From Pseudoalteromonas sp. MMG010 (GTDB lineage Bacteria > Pseudomonadota > Gammaproteobacteria > Enterobacterales > Alteromonadaceae): DNA of 64,000 bases. This document shows, piece by piece, positions 35,310-45,997 of the stretch (position 1 is the stretch's first letter; every line of letters starts with the position of its first letter). A model generated the notes under the pieces. It was not told the origin of the DNA, ran no database searches, and saw only the letters and a list, made by a program, of their open reading frames with translations. The translations under genes and the position numbers were made by a program. The stretch is from positions 496,001 through 560,000 of the forward strand of contig NZ_JAGJEG010000001.1 in assembly GCF_018100905.1 (NCBI RefSeq), read 5' to 3'.

Positions 35310-38087
35310 TTGAATAACTTATTTAACCTTAGACTTAACTCTAAGCTAACATTACTTTTTCTTATCGTTGGCATTTTACCTGCTTTAATTTTGTTAATCA
35401 TATCTACTAAAAACTCAAGTTCTGATATAACCAATAAAGTTGGCTCTTCTTTAACAGCTATAAACAATATAAAAAAAGAATCCATCGAACGCTACTTTGC
35501 CGAACGACAAGGCGATATGAGCGTATTGGTTGAAATTGCGAGTGCTTTCAAGAGTGAAGCTTTTGCAAAACTAAACGCGGTAAATACAGTAAAGTCGAAC
35601 CAGTTGCATGACTACTTTAATCAAAACAAGCAGCAACTCCATTTTTTAGCCTCTCAAAGCATAGTTAAACAAGCGTTAACAGAAACGAGCCAAACCCTCA
35701 TATCAAATCGAAATCAATGGCTACAAGTTTTGGATAAATATGACCAAACATTTAAACCCATTTTAGATGGCATGCAGTGGTATGATTTATTCTTAGTTAA
35801 TATGCAGGGTGACATAGTTTACTCGGTCACTAGAGAAAATGATTTAGAGCAAAACTTAAATAAACAACTTAAAAGCACATCATTTGGTAGTGCTTTTGCA
35901 AAGGCCCAATCACTTGAATTCGGACAAATAGCATTTGGAGACTATCAGCCATATGGCCCTAGCGCAGATGCACCTGCTGCATTTTTTGTCACTCCCGTTA
36001 TGTCAGGAAGTAAAAAAATTGGCTATGTCGCATTTCAACAACCAATTGAAAAAGTTAATGAGATTCTAGGTAATCGCATGGGTTTGGGGAAAACAGGTGA
36101 ATCATATCTAGTCGGGTTTGATGGCTTAATGCGGTCTGATTCTTATCTTAATCCAACAGATTACTCCGTGTTAGCATCATTTTCGCAGAACAACAAAGTA
36201 GATACGCTCGCTATAAAAAGCGCAAAGCAAGGAACAGCAGGCACCGAAATAATTTTAGATTATAACAATAACCCAGTAGTTAGTTCTTGGGATATTTTTA
36301 CTATTGATGCCGATAACAAATGGGCCATAATTTCAGAAGTCGATGTTGCTGAAGCCTTTAATCCTAAAATAAATGGTTCAACAGATTTTTATGCCTCTTA
36401 TATCAAAGAATACGGATATTATGATTTATTTTTAATCAACACAGATGGTTATATTTTTTATACTGTAACAAAAGAGGATGATTATCAAACTAACATTATA
36501 TCGGGTAAGTATGCCGAATCTAATTTAGGTACATTGATAAAAAATATTAAAACAACAAAAGCATACGGATTAACTGATTTTGCGCCATATGCCCCTAGTA
36601 ACAACGCCCCAGCTGCATTTATTGCTCAACCCATTCTCAATGATGAAGGTAATGCTGATTTATATATCGCACTGCAATTGCCGCTTGAGGGCATTCAAAA
36701 CATAATGTCTATACGTGCCGGGATGGGCGAAACGGGTGAGAGTTATTTGGTTGGCCAAGATAATCGGATGCGAAGTAATTCCTTTTTAGACCCTACAGGC
36801 CATTCTGTGGCGGCCAGTTTTTCTGGTACTGTAGCTCAAAATGGTGTTGACTCTGATGCAACTCGTCAAGCGCTATTAGGGCATAGCGGTACACGCATTA
36901 TTACAGACTATAATGGCAACCCCGTTTTATCTTCCTATGATGCTATAGAGTTTGGTCAATTTAAATGGGCCATAATGTCTGAAATTGATGAAGCCGAAGC
37001 ATTTGCTGAATTAAATGCCAACCGCTGGTTTTCTATAATATTAATTATAGTTGCTTCAGTAATCATATTAATAGTAGCTCGTTTAATTGCTAAAAAAATA
37101 TCAACTCCTATTATTAAAATCAGCCAGGTTGCAGAAGAAATTTCTAATGGGAATTTACAATTCAGCGTACAAGTTGATCAAAACGATGAAGTTGGAGATC
37201 TGCAAATCGCCATCAACTCTATGCGGAATAAATTAAAAGCCATTGTTTCCAACATTGCCCAACAAGCGCATATGCAAGCTGCAACTTCCGAAGAGTTAGC
37301 TGCAATTACAACCCAAACAAGCGCTACAGTTGTCGAGCAACAAAGTATGACAGAACAGCTCGCAACTGCGATGGAAGAGATGGGAGCGACTGTCAAAGAT
37401 ATTGCTTCAAGTGCGAGTAATACATCTATGGCGACCAACGATGGGATCAATTTGATCGATAATGGATTATCTCATATAGATAGTACTTACGAACAAATAA
37501 ATCTAGCTACTGCTCAGATGGCTCGTACTGAAACATCTGTTAATAAAGTCAAAGACGAATTTAAACAGGTTACTAATGTCTTAAACGTGATCATTGCCAT
37601 ATCAGAACAGACGAATTTATTAGCACTGAATGCGGCTATAGAGGCAGCAAGAGCTGGTGAAATGGGAAGAGGTTTTGCAGTTGTAGCAGATGAAGTGAGA
37701 CAATTAGCTCAACGAACTCAAGCAAGTACAGCTGAAATTGAAGCAATTATTAGTTCAATAACATCAATAATTGATGAATCAGTAACCTCAATGGCTGATA
37801 GCGTTACCCTAACCGAAAAGGTACTTCAATATACAGAGTCTACTCGCACCATTGAACATGAAATAGCGAGTAAAATGCAATTGGTGTTAGACTCCGCAAC
37901 ACAAGTTGCAACCGCTACAGAAGAGCAGTCGGTAGTAATAGAAGAAATATTACAAAACGTACATGCAATTAATATTGGAATAAATGAAACCAGCCAAGCA
38001 ACATCCGAAATAGCGCAATCAAGTAACAGCACCGCTGAAGTTGCTAGCGCTATGCAGAAGGAAATTTCTATATTTAAAGTTGATTAG
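35310..38087 (+). CDS. Methyl-accepting chemotaxis protein with duplicated Cache-type sensor
   Basis: About 925 residues from TTG 35310, chosen because AAAGGA lies six bases upstream; no ATG is near. Transmembrane segment 1 is about 12-33. The periplasmic part contains two copies of the same sensor unit (about 158-349 and 371-568), each with YDLFLxNxxGxIxYxVTxExD, a FxPYxPSxxAPAAF strand, [11 protein letters not shown] and a KWAIxSEIDxAEAF end. Transmembrane segment 2 is about 572-593, followed by HAMP and the methyl-accepting domain with the tip [42 protein letters not shown]. It signals to CheA/CheW; the ligand is unknown. The gene stands alone in an accessory stretch between transposase remnants. 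Confidence 0.92.
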   Translation: MNNLFNLRLNSKLTLLFLIVGILPALILLIISTKNSSSDITNKVGSSLTAINNIKKESIERYFAERQGDMSVLVEIASAFKSEAFAKLNAVNTVKSNQLHDYFNQNKQQLHFLASQSIVKQALTETSQTLISNRNQWLQVLDKYDQTFKPILDGMQWYDLFLVNMQGDIVYSVTRENDLEQNLNKQLKSTSFGSAFAKAQSLEFGQIAFGDYQPYGPSADAPAAFFVTPVMSGSKKIGYVAFQQPIEKVNEILGNRMGLGKTGESYLVGFDGLMRSDSYLNPTDYSVLASFSQNNKVDTLAIKSAKQGTAGTEIILDYNNNPVVSSWDIFTIDADNKWAIISEVDVAEAFNPKINGSTDFYASYIKEYGYYDLFLINTDGYIFYTVTKEDDYQTNIISGKYAESNLGTLIKNIKTTKAYGLTDFAPYAPSNNAPAAFIAQPILNDEGNADLYIALQLPLEGIQNIMSIRAGMGETGESYLVGQDNRMRSNSFLDPTGHSVAASFSGTVAQNGVDSDATRQALLGHSGTRIITDYNGNPVLSSYDAIEFGQFKWAIMSEIDEAEAFAELNANRWFSIILIIVASVIILIVARLIAKKISTPIIKISQVAEEISNGNLQFSVQVDQNDEVGDLQIAINSMRNKLKAIVSNIAQQAHMQAATSEELAAITTQTSATVVEQQSMTEQLATAMEEMGATVKDIASSASNTSMATNDGINLIDNGLSHIDSTYEQINLATAQMARTETSVNKVKDEFKQVTNVLNVIIAISEQTNLLALNAAIEAARAGEMGRGFAVVADEVRQLAQRTQASTAEIEAIISSITSIIDESVTSMADSVTLTEKVLQYTESTRTIEHEIASKMQLVLDSATQVATATEEQSVVIEEILQNVHAINIGINETSQATSEIAQSSNSTAEVASAMQKEISIFKVD

Positions 38088-38356
38088 TACTGTATTTTCA
38101 CTTAATAGCTTAAATAACTAGAACAAACCTTAGCTGGGTGTTCACGAACCAAAAAAGTGAACACTTCTGCTCACCTTTACAGAGTAAAGGTTTAGTGAAA
38201 AGCAGCTTTTTAAACCACGCTTTTCGTTATAGAGTTTTAAATTATAGGTAAGGAGTTTTAGTAGAATTTAAGGTGTACTCTTAAGATATAAACTATATAG
38301 CCATTTAGCCTAGCAATGGGAGTATACGTTGCATAAAACTACTATCGTCAGTATTT

Positions 38357-38413
38357 TTAAGCTCTTGCATGATAAAACTCACTTTCATACTCTATTCGCA
38401 GCGGCCTAGACAT
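38357..38413 (-). pseudogene. Second Y1 transposase remnant
   Basis: From ATG 38413 the minus strand reads MSRPLRIEYESEFYHARA then stop, matching MARLLRIEYENAFYHVMN of the remnant at 34143-34436. The bases upstream of both starts are also alike (CAATAAGCAGTAAACTATAA against CAATGAGCAATAAACAATAA). It is a decayed duplicate left by the same mobile family, on the other side of the chemoreceptor. Confidence 0.8.
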
Positions 38414-38507
38414 AATAATAAGCTCAATGAGCAATAAACAATAAATCTAAGCCATTGATATGTAAATGGTTTTTTACAGTTAACTGAGGGTTTAATTAGC
38501 TCTTAAT

Positions 38508-39401
38508 TTATTTAATGCTATTCCAGATAGGTAACGCTTTCCAATTTTCAGGGAAGCCCATTCCGGTTACCTCAATATTATACACCTCAATCAAGCTAGC
38601 TAACTTTTGTTTCCAATGGTGATTAGGGCTAATTAAATCCATAAAATAAGCACACATAACGAGTGTGTTGTATAACTGCTTAGTTGTATCGCTAAAGCTA
38701 TTAAGTAAAACACTGTCGCCATTTGTTGGCAGCTTCATGGTAAATGTAAAGTCTCGGTTGTATAAACGGCTGTGGTGGGCACAGATATTACGTACCGTCG
38801 TTATGTGGTGTAAAAAAGATGAAAGTATTGTTTCTTTTACTTTATATGAATCCGCAATATCATTTTTCAGCGCTCGGCGCCCTATTGCATCATAACTTCT
38901 AGAAAGCCAGCCGAAACTCATTACTTCAGCAATAATCCAAATAGCGGGGGTTTCTTCATTATATTTGTGATTTTGCTTTTTTATATTTGTATCTGACGTT
39001 CGTTGAATTTCAGCACAAATATTACTAACAAAGTCGTTATGATTAAATTTAGAAGTAAATGCAGTCGAATTTAAGTGTGCATGTGAGCCATGCTTTTTTG
39101 CTAAATGATATGCCCACTGAGTTCGCAGAGAAACTTCTATTCTCTCAATGGCATCAAGTAGTAACAGTCTTAATTCTCTATCAAAAGAATAAAGATTTAA
39201 CACTTGCTCAAACGTAGTACCAGACTTAAAAGTATGATTTTGATGATCTTCAATAAACGACCACCAATAAGTGCCTAGCCTGTAGTAATTAATATGGCTA
39301 AGATAAAAGGCTGCTGATTCTTTATCATTAATTACTAGCCCGCGATCTTCTAGTAAGTCGACTTGCTGCGCAAATGTTATGGGGGCTTTAGGAAACTGCA
39401 T
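38508..39401 (-). CDS. Abi family (AbiD/AbiF-type) abortive-infection protein
   Basis: 297 residues of the Abi_2 family. Hallmarks are the N-terminal FAQQVDLLEDRGLVINDKESAAFYLSHINYYRLGTYWW, then FDRELRLLLLDAIERIEVSLRTQWAYHLA, and the HEPN nuclease-type motif RNICAHH (Arg204 to His209, Rx4H) followed by SRLYNR. Abi_2 proteins give phage resistance by abortive infection. The Rx4H motif suggests ribonuclease activity, as in other HEPN proteins. It is a single gene, with no clear antitoxin next to it, in an island with transposase remnants and repeats. Confidence 0.88.
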   Translation of the reverse strand: MQFPKAPITFAQQVDLLEDRGLVINDKESAAFYLSHINYYRLGTYWWSFIEDHQNHTFKSGTTFEQVLNLYSFDRELRLLLLDAIERIEVSLRTQWAYHLAKKHGSHAHLNSTAFTSKFNHNDFVSNICAEIQRTSDTNIKKQNHKYNEETPAIWIIAEVMSFGWLSRSYDAIGRRALKNDIADSYKVKETILSSFLHHITTVRNICAHHSRLYNRDFTFTMKLPTNGDSVLLNSFSDTTKQLYNTLVMCAYFMDLISPNHHWKQKLASLIEVYNIEVTGMGFPENWKALPIWNSIK

Positions 39402-39439
39402 GAAGGCTAAATCCTTTTATCATGCTATAGAAATAATTA

Positions 39440-39480
39440 ACCCCTCGCAGGGCGCTGAGCTTACGGGTAGCGGGAGGGGT
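39440..39480. repeat. GC-rich imperfect inverted repeat upstream of the Abi gene
   Basis: ACCCCTC at 39440 pairs with GAGGGGT ending at 39480, with further partial pairing inside. It is far more GC-rich than its surroundings. It may be a REP-like element, which fits the nearby REP-type transposase remnants, but only one copy is visible here. Confidence 0.4.
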
Positions 39481-39750
39481 GTTGTTACGCGTAATTATAG
39501 AGCTTAAAAGTATAATTTCAAGATATTTGTAGTTTGGGCTGAGATTGGCACTAAGTGATGACTGCAAGGGATTTAATTTATATGGCGTTTATGTTCACAT
39601 CAATTGTGTTTGAAGGATTATAGCCTGATGCTCGGGCGCGCAGAGAGGTAACGAGTAGCGCGAGGAAGTGGAAGCATGCTGGCAGGACCCCAGCTTCAGG
39701 GATGAATAGCTTGCAGCAGAATAAATTTGAAAATCGACTTCCCCTTGGTT

Positions 39751-40529
39751 GCCGCCAGCAATCTGGAAAACCTTGAACAAGGTTTTTTTAATGTAGGTCG
39801 CGGATTTATCCCGACAATATATGTAAGTTAGCAAGTTTGAAAACAAAATATTTACAAGCAATAACACAGACTTTCAAATAAGCCCTGTTAGTTAAATTCA
39901 CTATTTCGCCCTAAAGGACGACCTACAATTTAAATCAACCTCGTTGGGTTTCGTTGCATACTACCCAGCCTATGCAATTTGTGTTGTGAGGCGAAAGTTG
40001 AGTGCTTTCATCATCTTAAATACGCTTGCCGCCAGCAATCTGGCAAAAAACCTTGAATAAGGTTTTTTAATGTAGGTCGCGGATTTATCCCGACAATATA
40101 TGTAAGTTAGCAAGTTTGAAAACAACATATTTACAAGCAATAACACAGACTTTCAAATAAGCTCTGTTAGTTAAATTCTCTACTTCGCCCTAAAGGACGA
40201 CCTACTATTTAAATTAACCTCGTTGGGTTTAGTTTCACTCAACCCAACCTATACAACTTGTGTTATGAGGCGACAGTTAAGTGCTTTCATCACCTTAAAT
40301 ACGCTTGCCGCCAGCAATCTGGAAAATCTTGAACAAGGCTTTTTTAATGTAGGTCGCGGATTTATCCCGACAATATATGTAAGTTAGCAAGTTTGAAAAC
40401 AACATATTTACAAGCAATAACACAGAATTTCAAACAAGCCCTGTTAGTTAAATTCACTATTTCGCCCTAAAGGACGACCTACTATTTAAATCAACCTCGC
40501 TGGGTTTCGTTTCACTCAACCCAACCTAC
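39751..40529. repeat. Three tandem copies of a ~278-bp repeat
   Basis: Copies start at 39751, 40028 and 40307 (GCCGCCAGCAATCTGG), giving periods of 277 and 279 bases; the third copy ends near 40529 and is incomplete. Each contains a 136-bp inner unit bounded by TGTAGGTCG and CGACCTAC (39792-39927, 40071-40206, 40348-40483), an inverted-end arrangement like a small non-autonomous element. Differences between copies are scattered point changes. No coding frame is credible here. It fills most of the 1250-base gap before gcvP. Confidence 0.92.
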
Positions 40530-40563
40530 ATAAGCATTTAAAATGCTTTATCACCAAACGCAA

Positions 40564-40593
40564 AAAAGCCGTTGCATTGCTGCAACGGCTTTT
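40564..40593 (-). terminator. Terminator after gcvP
   Basis: AAAAGCCGTTGCA (40564-40576) pairs perfectly with 40581-40593, with a 4-base loop and a T run on the minus strand. It ends the glycine cleavage operon about 60 bases after the gcvP stop. Confidence 0.85.
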
Positions 40594-40651
40594 ATAATTT
40601 TGATAAATTCCCAAACTATAATAGAACTTACTACCCATTAAAGTTCAAAAA

Positions 40652-43543
40652 TTAATCGCGATACGTATCTACCGCTGGGCATGAACATACTAAGTTGCGG
40701 TCGCCGTATACGTCATCTATACGTGTAACCGTTGGCCAGAACTTATCTTTAGCTACCGAAGGTACTGGGAATGCGGCGTAAAAACGGTCGTACGCGCGGT
40801 TCCATTCGTTACCTAACACATCAGCTTGTGTATGCGGTGCAAACACCAGTGGGTTGTTTTCGATTGACCATTCGCCAGAGATCACTTTGTCGATTTCGCC
40901 TTTAATCGACACCATCGCTTCGATGAAACGGTCGATCTCGCCTTTTGACTCAGACTCAGTTGGCTCAATCATTAATGTGCCCGCTACTGGGAACGACATC
41001 GTTGGCGAGTGGAAGCCATAATCTTGTAGGCGTTTAGCCACATCCATTTCAGTAATGCCTGATTGATCTTTAAGTGGGCGTAAATCAACAATACATTCGT
41101 GTGCAACACGGTTATTACGACCACGGTATAAAATTGGGAAGTGCTTGCTTAACTCGCTCGTTAAGTAGTTCGCGTTTACAATCGCCATTTCGGTCGCTTG
41201 TTTTAAGCCTTCGCTTCCCATCATGGTGATGTAAGCCCACGAAATAGGTAAAATAGCGGCTGAACCATAAGGTGCTGCCGATACTGCGCCGTTATCAATA
41301 TTTGTACCTGGTACGTTAATAACGCTATGGTTTGGCATAAATGGCGCAAGGTGCGATTTAACACCAATAGGGCCAACACCAGGACCGCCGCCGCCGTGTG
41401 GAATACAAAAGGTTTTGTGTAAGTTTAAGTGCGATACGTCTGAGCCAATAAAGCCTGGGCTTGTTACGCCAACTTGCGCGTTCATGTTTGCGCCATCCAT
41501 ATAAACTTGGCCGCCATGCTCATGAACAATGTCACAAATTTCACGAATAGTTTCTTCGTAAACACCGTGAGTAGATGGGTATGTGATCATAATACACGAT
41601 AGGTTTTCAGACACTTCTTCAGCTTTCGCTTTTAAGTCGTCCATGTCTACGTTACCGTTTTTGTCGCAGTTAACTACCACAATTTTCATGCTTGCCATTT
41701 GCGCTGATGCAGGGTTAGTCCCGTGCGCAGAGCTTGGGATTAAACACACATTACGGTGTGCATCACCGCGTGACTCATGGTATTTACGAATAGCAATTAA
41801 GCCTGCGTATTCACCTTGTGCGCCAGAGTTTGGCTGAAGTGAAACCGCATCGTAACCAGTAATGTTAACTAGCCAGTCGTGCAGCTCGTTAATCATTATT
41901 TGGTAACCCTCTGCTTGGTCTAGCGGGCAGAATGGGTGAAGGTTTGCAAATTCAGGCCACGTAATTGGGATCATTTCAGCGGTCGCGTTTAGTTTCATAG
42001 TACATGAACCTAACGAGATCATTGAATGGTTAAGCGCTAAATCCTTGTTTTCTAGGCGTTTAATGTAGCGAAGCATGTCTGTTTCGCTGTGGTAGCTGTT
42101 AAAGTTTGGATGCGTTAATACTTCATCATCACGCACTAAACTTGCAGGAATTGAGTCGCTACCGTTCGCTTCAATGTCAGCAGCAATGCTGTCTACACTC
42201 AAGCCGTGGCCTTCGCCTAGTACAATATCAAATAACTGCGCAACGTCTTCACGTGTTGTTGTTTCTGATACTGAAATTGAGTATTCACCGTCGTGGTTTG
42301 TAGCAAAGTTAACGCCTTGTGCAATAGCACGCGCTGTTACATCGGCTTTGTTTTCGCTCACTACAGTGAGGGTATCAAACCATGTGCTGTGCTTAAGAGC
42401 GATGCCTTTTGCTTTTAGGCCGCTTGCTAAAATATCGGCAAAGCGATGTATACGCTGCGCGATCGTTTTTAAGCCTTGTGGACCATGGTACACCGCATAA
42501 AATGCGGCCATGTTGGCAAGAAGCACCTGCGCTGTACAAATGTTTGAGTTGGCTTTGTCGCGGCGAATGTGTTGTTCGCGCGTTTGCATTGCCATACGAA
42601 GAGCATCGTTACCTAAACGGTCTTTAGATACACCAATAATACGCCCTGGTAATGAACGCTTGTAAGCATCGCGTGTTGCAAAAAATGCAGCATGTGGACC
42701 ACCGTAACCCATAGGTACACCAAAACGCTGAGCCGAACCAAGTACAACGTCGGCTCCTAATTTACCCGGTGCTTTTAACAGTAATAAACTCATAATGTCG
42801 GCAGCAACACAGGCAATCGCTTTTTTGCTTTGTACGCCAGCAATTAAATCGGTTATATCAACCACTTCGCCCGATGTTGATGGGTACTGGAACAAGGCAC
42901 CAAAAATATCGTGGTTAACGGCATCGGCTGCTTTACCAACAATAATTTCAAAACCAAACTGTTCTGCACGAGTGCTTACTACGTCGATTGTTTGTGTGTG
43001 TACGTCATCGGCAATAAAAAAGGTGTTGGCTTTTTTAGCTTTAGATACGCGTTTTGCTAGGCCCATTGCCTCTGCTGCCGCGGTTGATTCGTCAAGCAAC
43101 GATGCACTGGCTAAATCAAGGCCTGTTAAATCAAGTGTCATAGTTTGAAAATTTAGTAATGACTCTAAACGCCCTTGTGCAATTTCTGGCTGGTACGGTG
43201 TGTAAGCCGTGTACCAGCCTGGGTTTTCTAGCACATTACGTAAAATTACGTGTGGCACATGTGTTGGGTGGTAGCCTTGACCAATATACGATTTGAAAAC
43301 TTTATTTTTGCTTGCTACTGATTTTAAGTAGCTGAGTGTTTCAACTTCGGTACGGCTTTCGCCTACTGTTAATGGCTGTTCTAAACGAATGCTGGCCGGT
43401 ACAGTTTGATCTATTAACTCTTGCACACTCGATACTTCTAAGGCACTTAGCATATCGCTTACTTGTGCTGGGCTTGGCCCAATGTGGCGACGAATAAAAT
43501 CTTGCTTTTGCTCTAATTGTTCAAGAGATGTGGCTTTTGACAT
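40652..43543 (-). CDS. gcvP: Glycine dehydrogenase (decarboxylating), P protein
   Basis: 963 residues, the full length of the single-chain gammaproteobacterial P protein. It decarboxylates glycine with pyridoxal phosphate and passes the aminomethyl group to lipoyl-GcvH. The start [32 protein letters not shown] is typical. The C-terminal half has the cofactor lysine in [23 protein letters not shown], and the N-terminal half holds the [14 protein letters not shown] strand. It is the last gene of the gcv operon, 161 bases after gcvH, and that spacer has a terminator-like hairpin that may lower its expression. Confidence 0.97.
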   Translation of the reverse strand: MSKATSLEQLEQKQDFIRRHIGPSPAQVSDMLSALEVSSVQELIDQTVPASIRLEQPLTVGESRTEVETLSYLKSVASKNKVFKSYIGQGYHPTHVPHVILRNVLENPGWYTAYTPYQPEIAQGRLESLLNFQTMTLDLTGLDLASASLLDESTAAAEAMGLAKRVSKAKKANTFFIADDVHTQTIDVVSTRAEQFGFEIIVGKAADAVNHDIFGALFQYPSTSGEVVDITDLIAGVQSKKAIACVAADIMSLLLLKAPGKLGADVVLGSAQRFGVPMGYGGPHAAFFATRDAYKRSLPGRIIGVSKDRLGNDALRMAMQTREQHIRRDKANSNICTAQVLLANMAAFYAVYHGPQGLKTIAQRIHRFADILASGLKAKGIALKHSTWFDTLTVVSENKADVTARAIAQGVNFATNHDGEYSISVSETTTREDVAQLFDIVLGEGHGLSVDSIAADIEANGSDSIPASLVRDDEVLTHPNFNSYHSETDMLRYIKRLENKDLALNHSMISLGSCTMKLNATAEMIPITWPEFANLHPFCPLDQAEGYQIMINELHDWLVNITGYDAVSLQPNSGAQGEYAGLIAIRKYHESRGDAHRNVCLIPSSAHGTNPASAQMASMKIVVVNCDKNGNVDMDDLKAKAEEVSENLSCIMITYPSTHGVYEETIREICDIVHEHGGQVYMDGANMNAQVGVTSPGFIGSDVSHLNLHKTFCIPHGGGGPGVGPIGVKSHLAPFMPNHSVINVPGTNIDNGAVSAAPYGSAAILPISWAYITMMGSEGLKQATEMAIVNANYLTSELSKHFPILYRGRNNRVAHECIVDLRPLKDQSGITEMDVAKRLQDYGFHSPTMSFPVAGTLMIEPTESESKGEIDRFIEAMVSIKGEIDKVISGEWSIENNPLVFAPHTQADVLGNEWNRAYDRFYAAFPVPSVAKDKFWPTVTRIDDVYGDRNLVCSCPAVDTYRD

Positions 43544-43659
43544 GTGTCCAAATTCCTATGATCTAAAAAGTTGGGTTACTGCTGTGGGGGTAAACGGCAA
43601 TAACTTAAAAGAGTAAGACTTTACAATGGTTTGGTATGGAAACACGCTGTAAAATCATA

Positions 43660-43687
43660 AAAGCCCCATTTGCATAAATAGGGCTTT
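43660..43687 (-). terminator. Hairpin with T runs between gcvH and gcvP
   Basis: AAAGCCC pairs with GGGCTTT (43660-43666 and 43681-43687) with an inner ATTT/AAAT stem and a GCAT loop; a T-rich tract follows on the minus strand. It lies 18 bases after the gcvH stop, so it can act as a partial terminator or processing site within the operon. Confidence 0.7.
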
Positions 43688-43704
43688 TTAATATCGATTT
43701 ACGA

Positions 43705-44094
43705 TTACTCGTCGTCGATTGTGTTAGCGTAATCTTCTGCGCTAAGTAGGTTTTCAAGCTCTGTTTCATCAGCAGCTTTAATGCGGAATAACCAGCCATC
43801 GCCGTAAACGTCGTTATTTACTGTTTCTGGCGCATCTTCTAGCTCTTCGTTAATGGCTACAACTTCGCCACCAATCGGTGCATAAATGTCTGACGCTGCT
43901 TTAACAGATTCAGCAACTGCACAGTCTTCGCCCGCTTCTACTTCGTCGCCTACTTCAGGTAATTCAACAAAGACCATATCGCCAAGAAGTTCTTGTGCGT
44001 GCTCAGAAATACCAACAGTAAAGGTGCCGTCACCTTCGTTGCGAACCCACTCATGTGAAGAGGCGTATTTAAAATCACTAGGGATATTGCTCAT
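43705..44094 (-). CDS. gcvH: Glycine cleavage system H protein
   Basis: 129 residues, standard size. The lipoyl-lysine motif is [15 protein letters not shown], in the usual place near residue 65. The opening [39 protein letters not shown] is typical. It carries the aminomethyl intermediate between GcvP and GcvT. It follows gcvT after 32 bases, with a ribosome site AAGGAA before the ATG. Confidence 0.97.
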   Translation of the reverse strand: MSNIPSDFKYASSHEWVRNEGDGTFTVGISEHAQELLGDMVFVELPEVGDEVEAGEDCAVAESVKAASDIYAPIGGEVVAINEELEDAPETVNNDVYGDGWLFRIKAADETELENLLSAEDYANTIDDE

Positions 44095-44126
44095 TATTTT
44101 GTTCCTTTGGTTTTTATAATTAATAC

Positions 44127-45209
44127 TTAAAGTACCGATTTACCGTTACGTACAAAGCTAGGTTTTACTACTTTAACGTTTACTAATTTTTTGCGCATTT
44201 CTACTTGTGCTGTTTCGCCAACGCTACGAGGTACACGCGCAAGTGCAACACTAAAACCAAGTGTCGGTGAGAAAGTACCTGAGGTAATAACCCCTTCGCC
44301 GCCCTCAACAATCACTTTAGAGCCACTACGTAGTACCCCTTTTTCTTCTAGCACTAGGCCAACAAGTTTGTCGGTGCTTTTATCGGCGCGTTGTTTTACT
44401 AATACATCCCGGCCAATAAAATTACGATCTTCAGGTTCCCACGCAATGGTCCATGCCATGTTAGCTGCCAGTGGCGATACGCTTTCGTCCATGTCTAAAC
44501 CATAAAGGTTCATACCTGCTTCTAAACGTAATGTATCACGAGCACCTAAACCGGCAGGTGCAACACCTGCATCTAATAGCTGCTGCCATAAGTTGGCTGC
44601 CTGCTCGTTAGGGACCACAATTTCGTAACCGTCTTCGCCAGTATAACCTGTTGTCGCAATAAATAAATCACCCACTTGCACACCAAAAAATGGCTTCATG
44701 CCTGCAACAGCTTCTTGTTGTTCTGCATTTAATAATGTTGCGGTTTTTGCTTTTGCGTTAGGGCCTTGCACTGCAATCATTGCAAATTCTGGGCGTTCGG
44801 TAACGGTTACGTCAAACTCACTCGATACAGTGGCTAAATGCGCTAAGTCTTTTTCGCGAGTGGCCGAGTTAACCACTAGGCGATAAAATGTTTCGCTAAA
44901 AAAGTAAATAATTAAATCATCGATTACGCCGCCTTGCTCGTTAAGCATACCGGTGTACAGCGCTTTACCAGGCTGAGTTAATTTAGCAACGTCGTTGGCG
45001 ACTAATTTACGTAAAAATGCTTTAGCTTGCTCGCCTTTAATATCAACAATAGTCATGTGCGATACATCGAACATACCCGCATCGGTGCGCACCGCGTTAT
45101 GCTCTTCTATTTGCGATCCGTAGTTAATTGGCATTTCCCAGCCATGAAAATCAACCATTTTAGCGCCCGCTTCAAGGTGCTTAGCATGTAGTACAGTTTT
45201 AGCAGTCAT
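44127..45209 (-). CDS. gcvT: Aminomethyltransferase, T protein
   Basis: 360 residues, full length. It transfers the methylene group from H protein to tetrahydrofolate and releases ammonia. Motifs are [56 protein letters not shown], and the folate-site region [23 protein letters not shown]. It is followed by gcvH and preceded by a short GcvT-like gene 62 bases upstream in the same direction. Confidence 0.97.
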   Translation of the reverse strand: MTAKTVLHAKHLEAGAKMVDFHGWEMPINYGSQIEEHNAVRTDAGMFDVSHMTIVDIKGEQAKAFLRKLVANDVAKLTQPGKALYTGMLNEQGGVIDDLIIYFFSETFYRLVVNSATREKDLAHLATVSSEFDVTVTERPEFAMIAVQGPNAKAKTATLLNAEQQEAVAGMKPFFGVQVGDLFIATTGYTGEDGYEIVVPNEQAANLWQQLLDAGVAPAGLGARDTLRLEAGMNLYGLDMDESVSPLAANMAWTIAWEPEDRNFIGRDVLVKQRADKSTDKLVGLVLEEKGVLRSGSKVIVEGGEGVITSGTFSPTLGFSVALARVPRSVGETAQVEMRKKLVNVKVVKPSFVRNGKSVL

Positions 45210-45271
45210 AACATTCCTTCACGTAGTTAATTTGCCCAATAAGGGCGAGGCCTTAATTATTTAATTGCCAC

Positions 45272-45871
45272 TTAAGCGGCGTGGTTTTGAATTAAATCAA
45301 ATCCTTTATTTTGTAGATATTGTTGCCATTTTTGTAAGTCGTCGGCTTTAGCAGCTAATAAAAATTGCTGTTCGTTATTGTGCGCAAAAGCAGTAACAAA
45401 GACTTCTCCACTTTGTGCGCCATAACATAGCTTATCGTTTGATAAACGAATGCCTGGTGTTAATTTAAATGCATCTACTAAGGTGTTAAATGCATTATTA
45501 CCGCTTAATGTTAAGGTTGTTAAATCGCTACGCACTACATAATCTATATCAAATCGTAGTTGTTGTTCGTTCATTAATGCTTGTAATTGATGACATGCAG
45601 CTTGTTTTAAAATAAAGCGGTAGGCAGTGTCGCTAAAGTAATACACACAATAGCTATATAAAGATTGGTAATCACCATCTAAAGTGCCTTTAAAACCAAA
45701 TCCGCTTGCGGTTAGTTTGGCTAAATCGTGGCCTAAAATAGTGCTTAAAAATAATGAGGCTTCGCTGCCACTAAAATCCAATATAATGTCGTCGTTATTA
45801 TTGTGTAATGCATTTACAACAGCGCTTTGCACGTTGCTGTGATGGGCAAACATAATTGGATTAAAAGTCAT
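45272..45871 (-). CDS. Diverged GcvT-like protein heading the gcv operon
   Basis: 199 residues. Alignment by eye with the neighbouring GcvT shows shared order: GSEASLFLSTILGHDLAKLTASGFGFKGTLDG against [47 protein letters not shown] against [15 protein letters not shown], then a TLTLSGNNAFNTLVDAF strand. The [11 protein letters not shown] region and the C-terminal barrel of GcvT are absent, so it is a partial paralogue that lost catalysis or gained another role. It lies first in the operon, 62 bases before gcvT. It has an intact frame of ordinary composition, so it is probably expressed and not a pseudogene. Function unknown. Confidence 0.65.
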   Translation of the reverse strand: MTFNPIMFAHHSNVQSAVVNALHNNNDDIILDFSGSEASLFLSTILGHDLAKLTASGFGFKGTLDGDYQSLYSYCVYYFSDTAYRFILKQAACHQLQALMNEQQLRFDIDYVVRSDLTTLTLSGNNAFNTLVDAFKLTPGIRLSNDKLCYGAQSGEVFVTAFAHNNEQQFLLAAKADDLQKWQQYLQNKGFDLIQNHAA

Positions 45872-45936
45872 GGTGGTAACCTTAAAATTTTTGATAACAA
45901 AAGTATATTGCTAGCGGCTAACAACAACAAATTGTA

Positions 45937-45960
45937 ATTATTTATCAATTGATAAATAAT
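45937..45960. promoter_or_regulatory. 24-bp perfect palindrome, likely LysR operator
   Basis: The half ATTATTTATCAA is followed by its exact complement TTGATAAATAAT. It sits between the divergent GcvT-like and LysR genes, 37 bases before the LysR start. LysR proteins bind T-N11-A dyads in shared promoter regions, so this is the likely binding site. Confidence 0.7.
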
Positions 45961-45997
45961 ACTTATATATATTGGCGCATAAATAGTAATTATTAAT

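Noticed and set aside
39595..39867. A 90-codon open frame on the minus strand
   Set aside because: It lies mostly in the tandem repeat, has low-complexity repeat-derived translation and no ribosome site; the frame is a by-product of the repeat.
39751..40529. CRISPR array
   Set aside because: The repeats are about 278 bp without unique spacers, so this is a tandem repeat, not CRISPR.
44095..45271. A glycine riboswitch in the gcv spacers
   Set aside because: The spacers before gcvT and before the GcvT-like gene are too short and lack the conserved helices of the glycine riboswitch.
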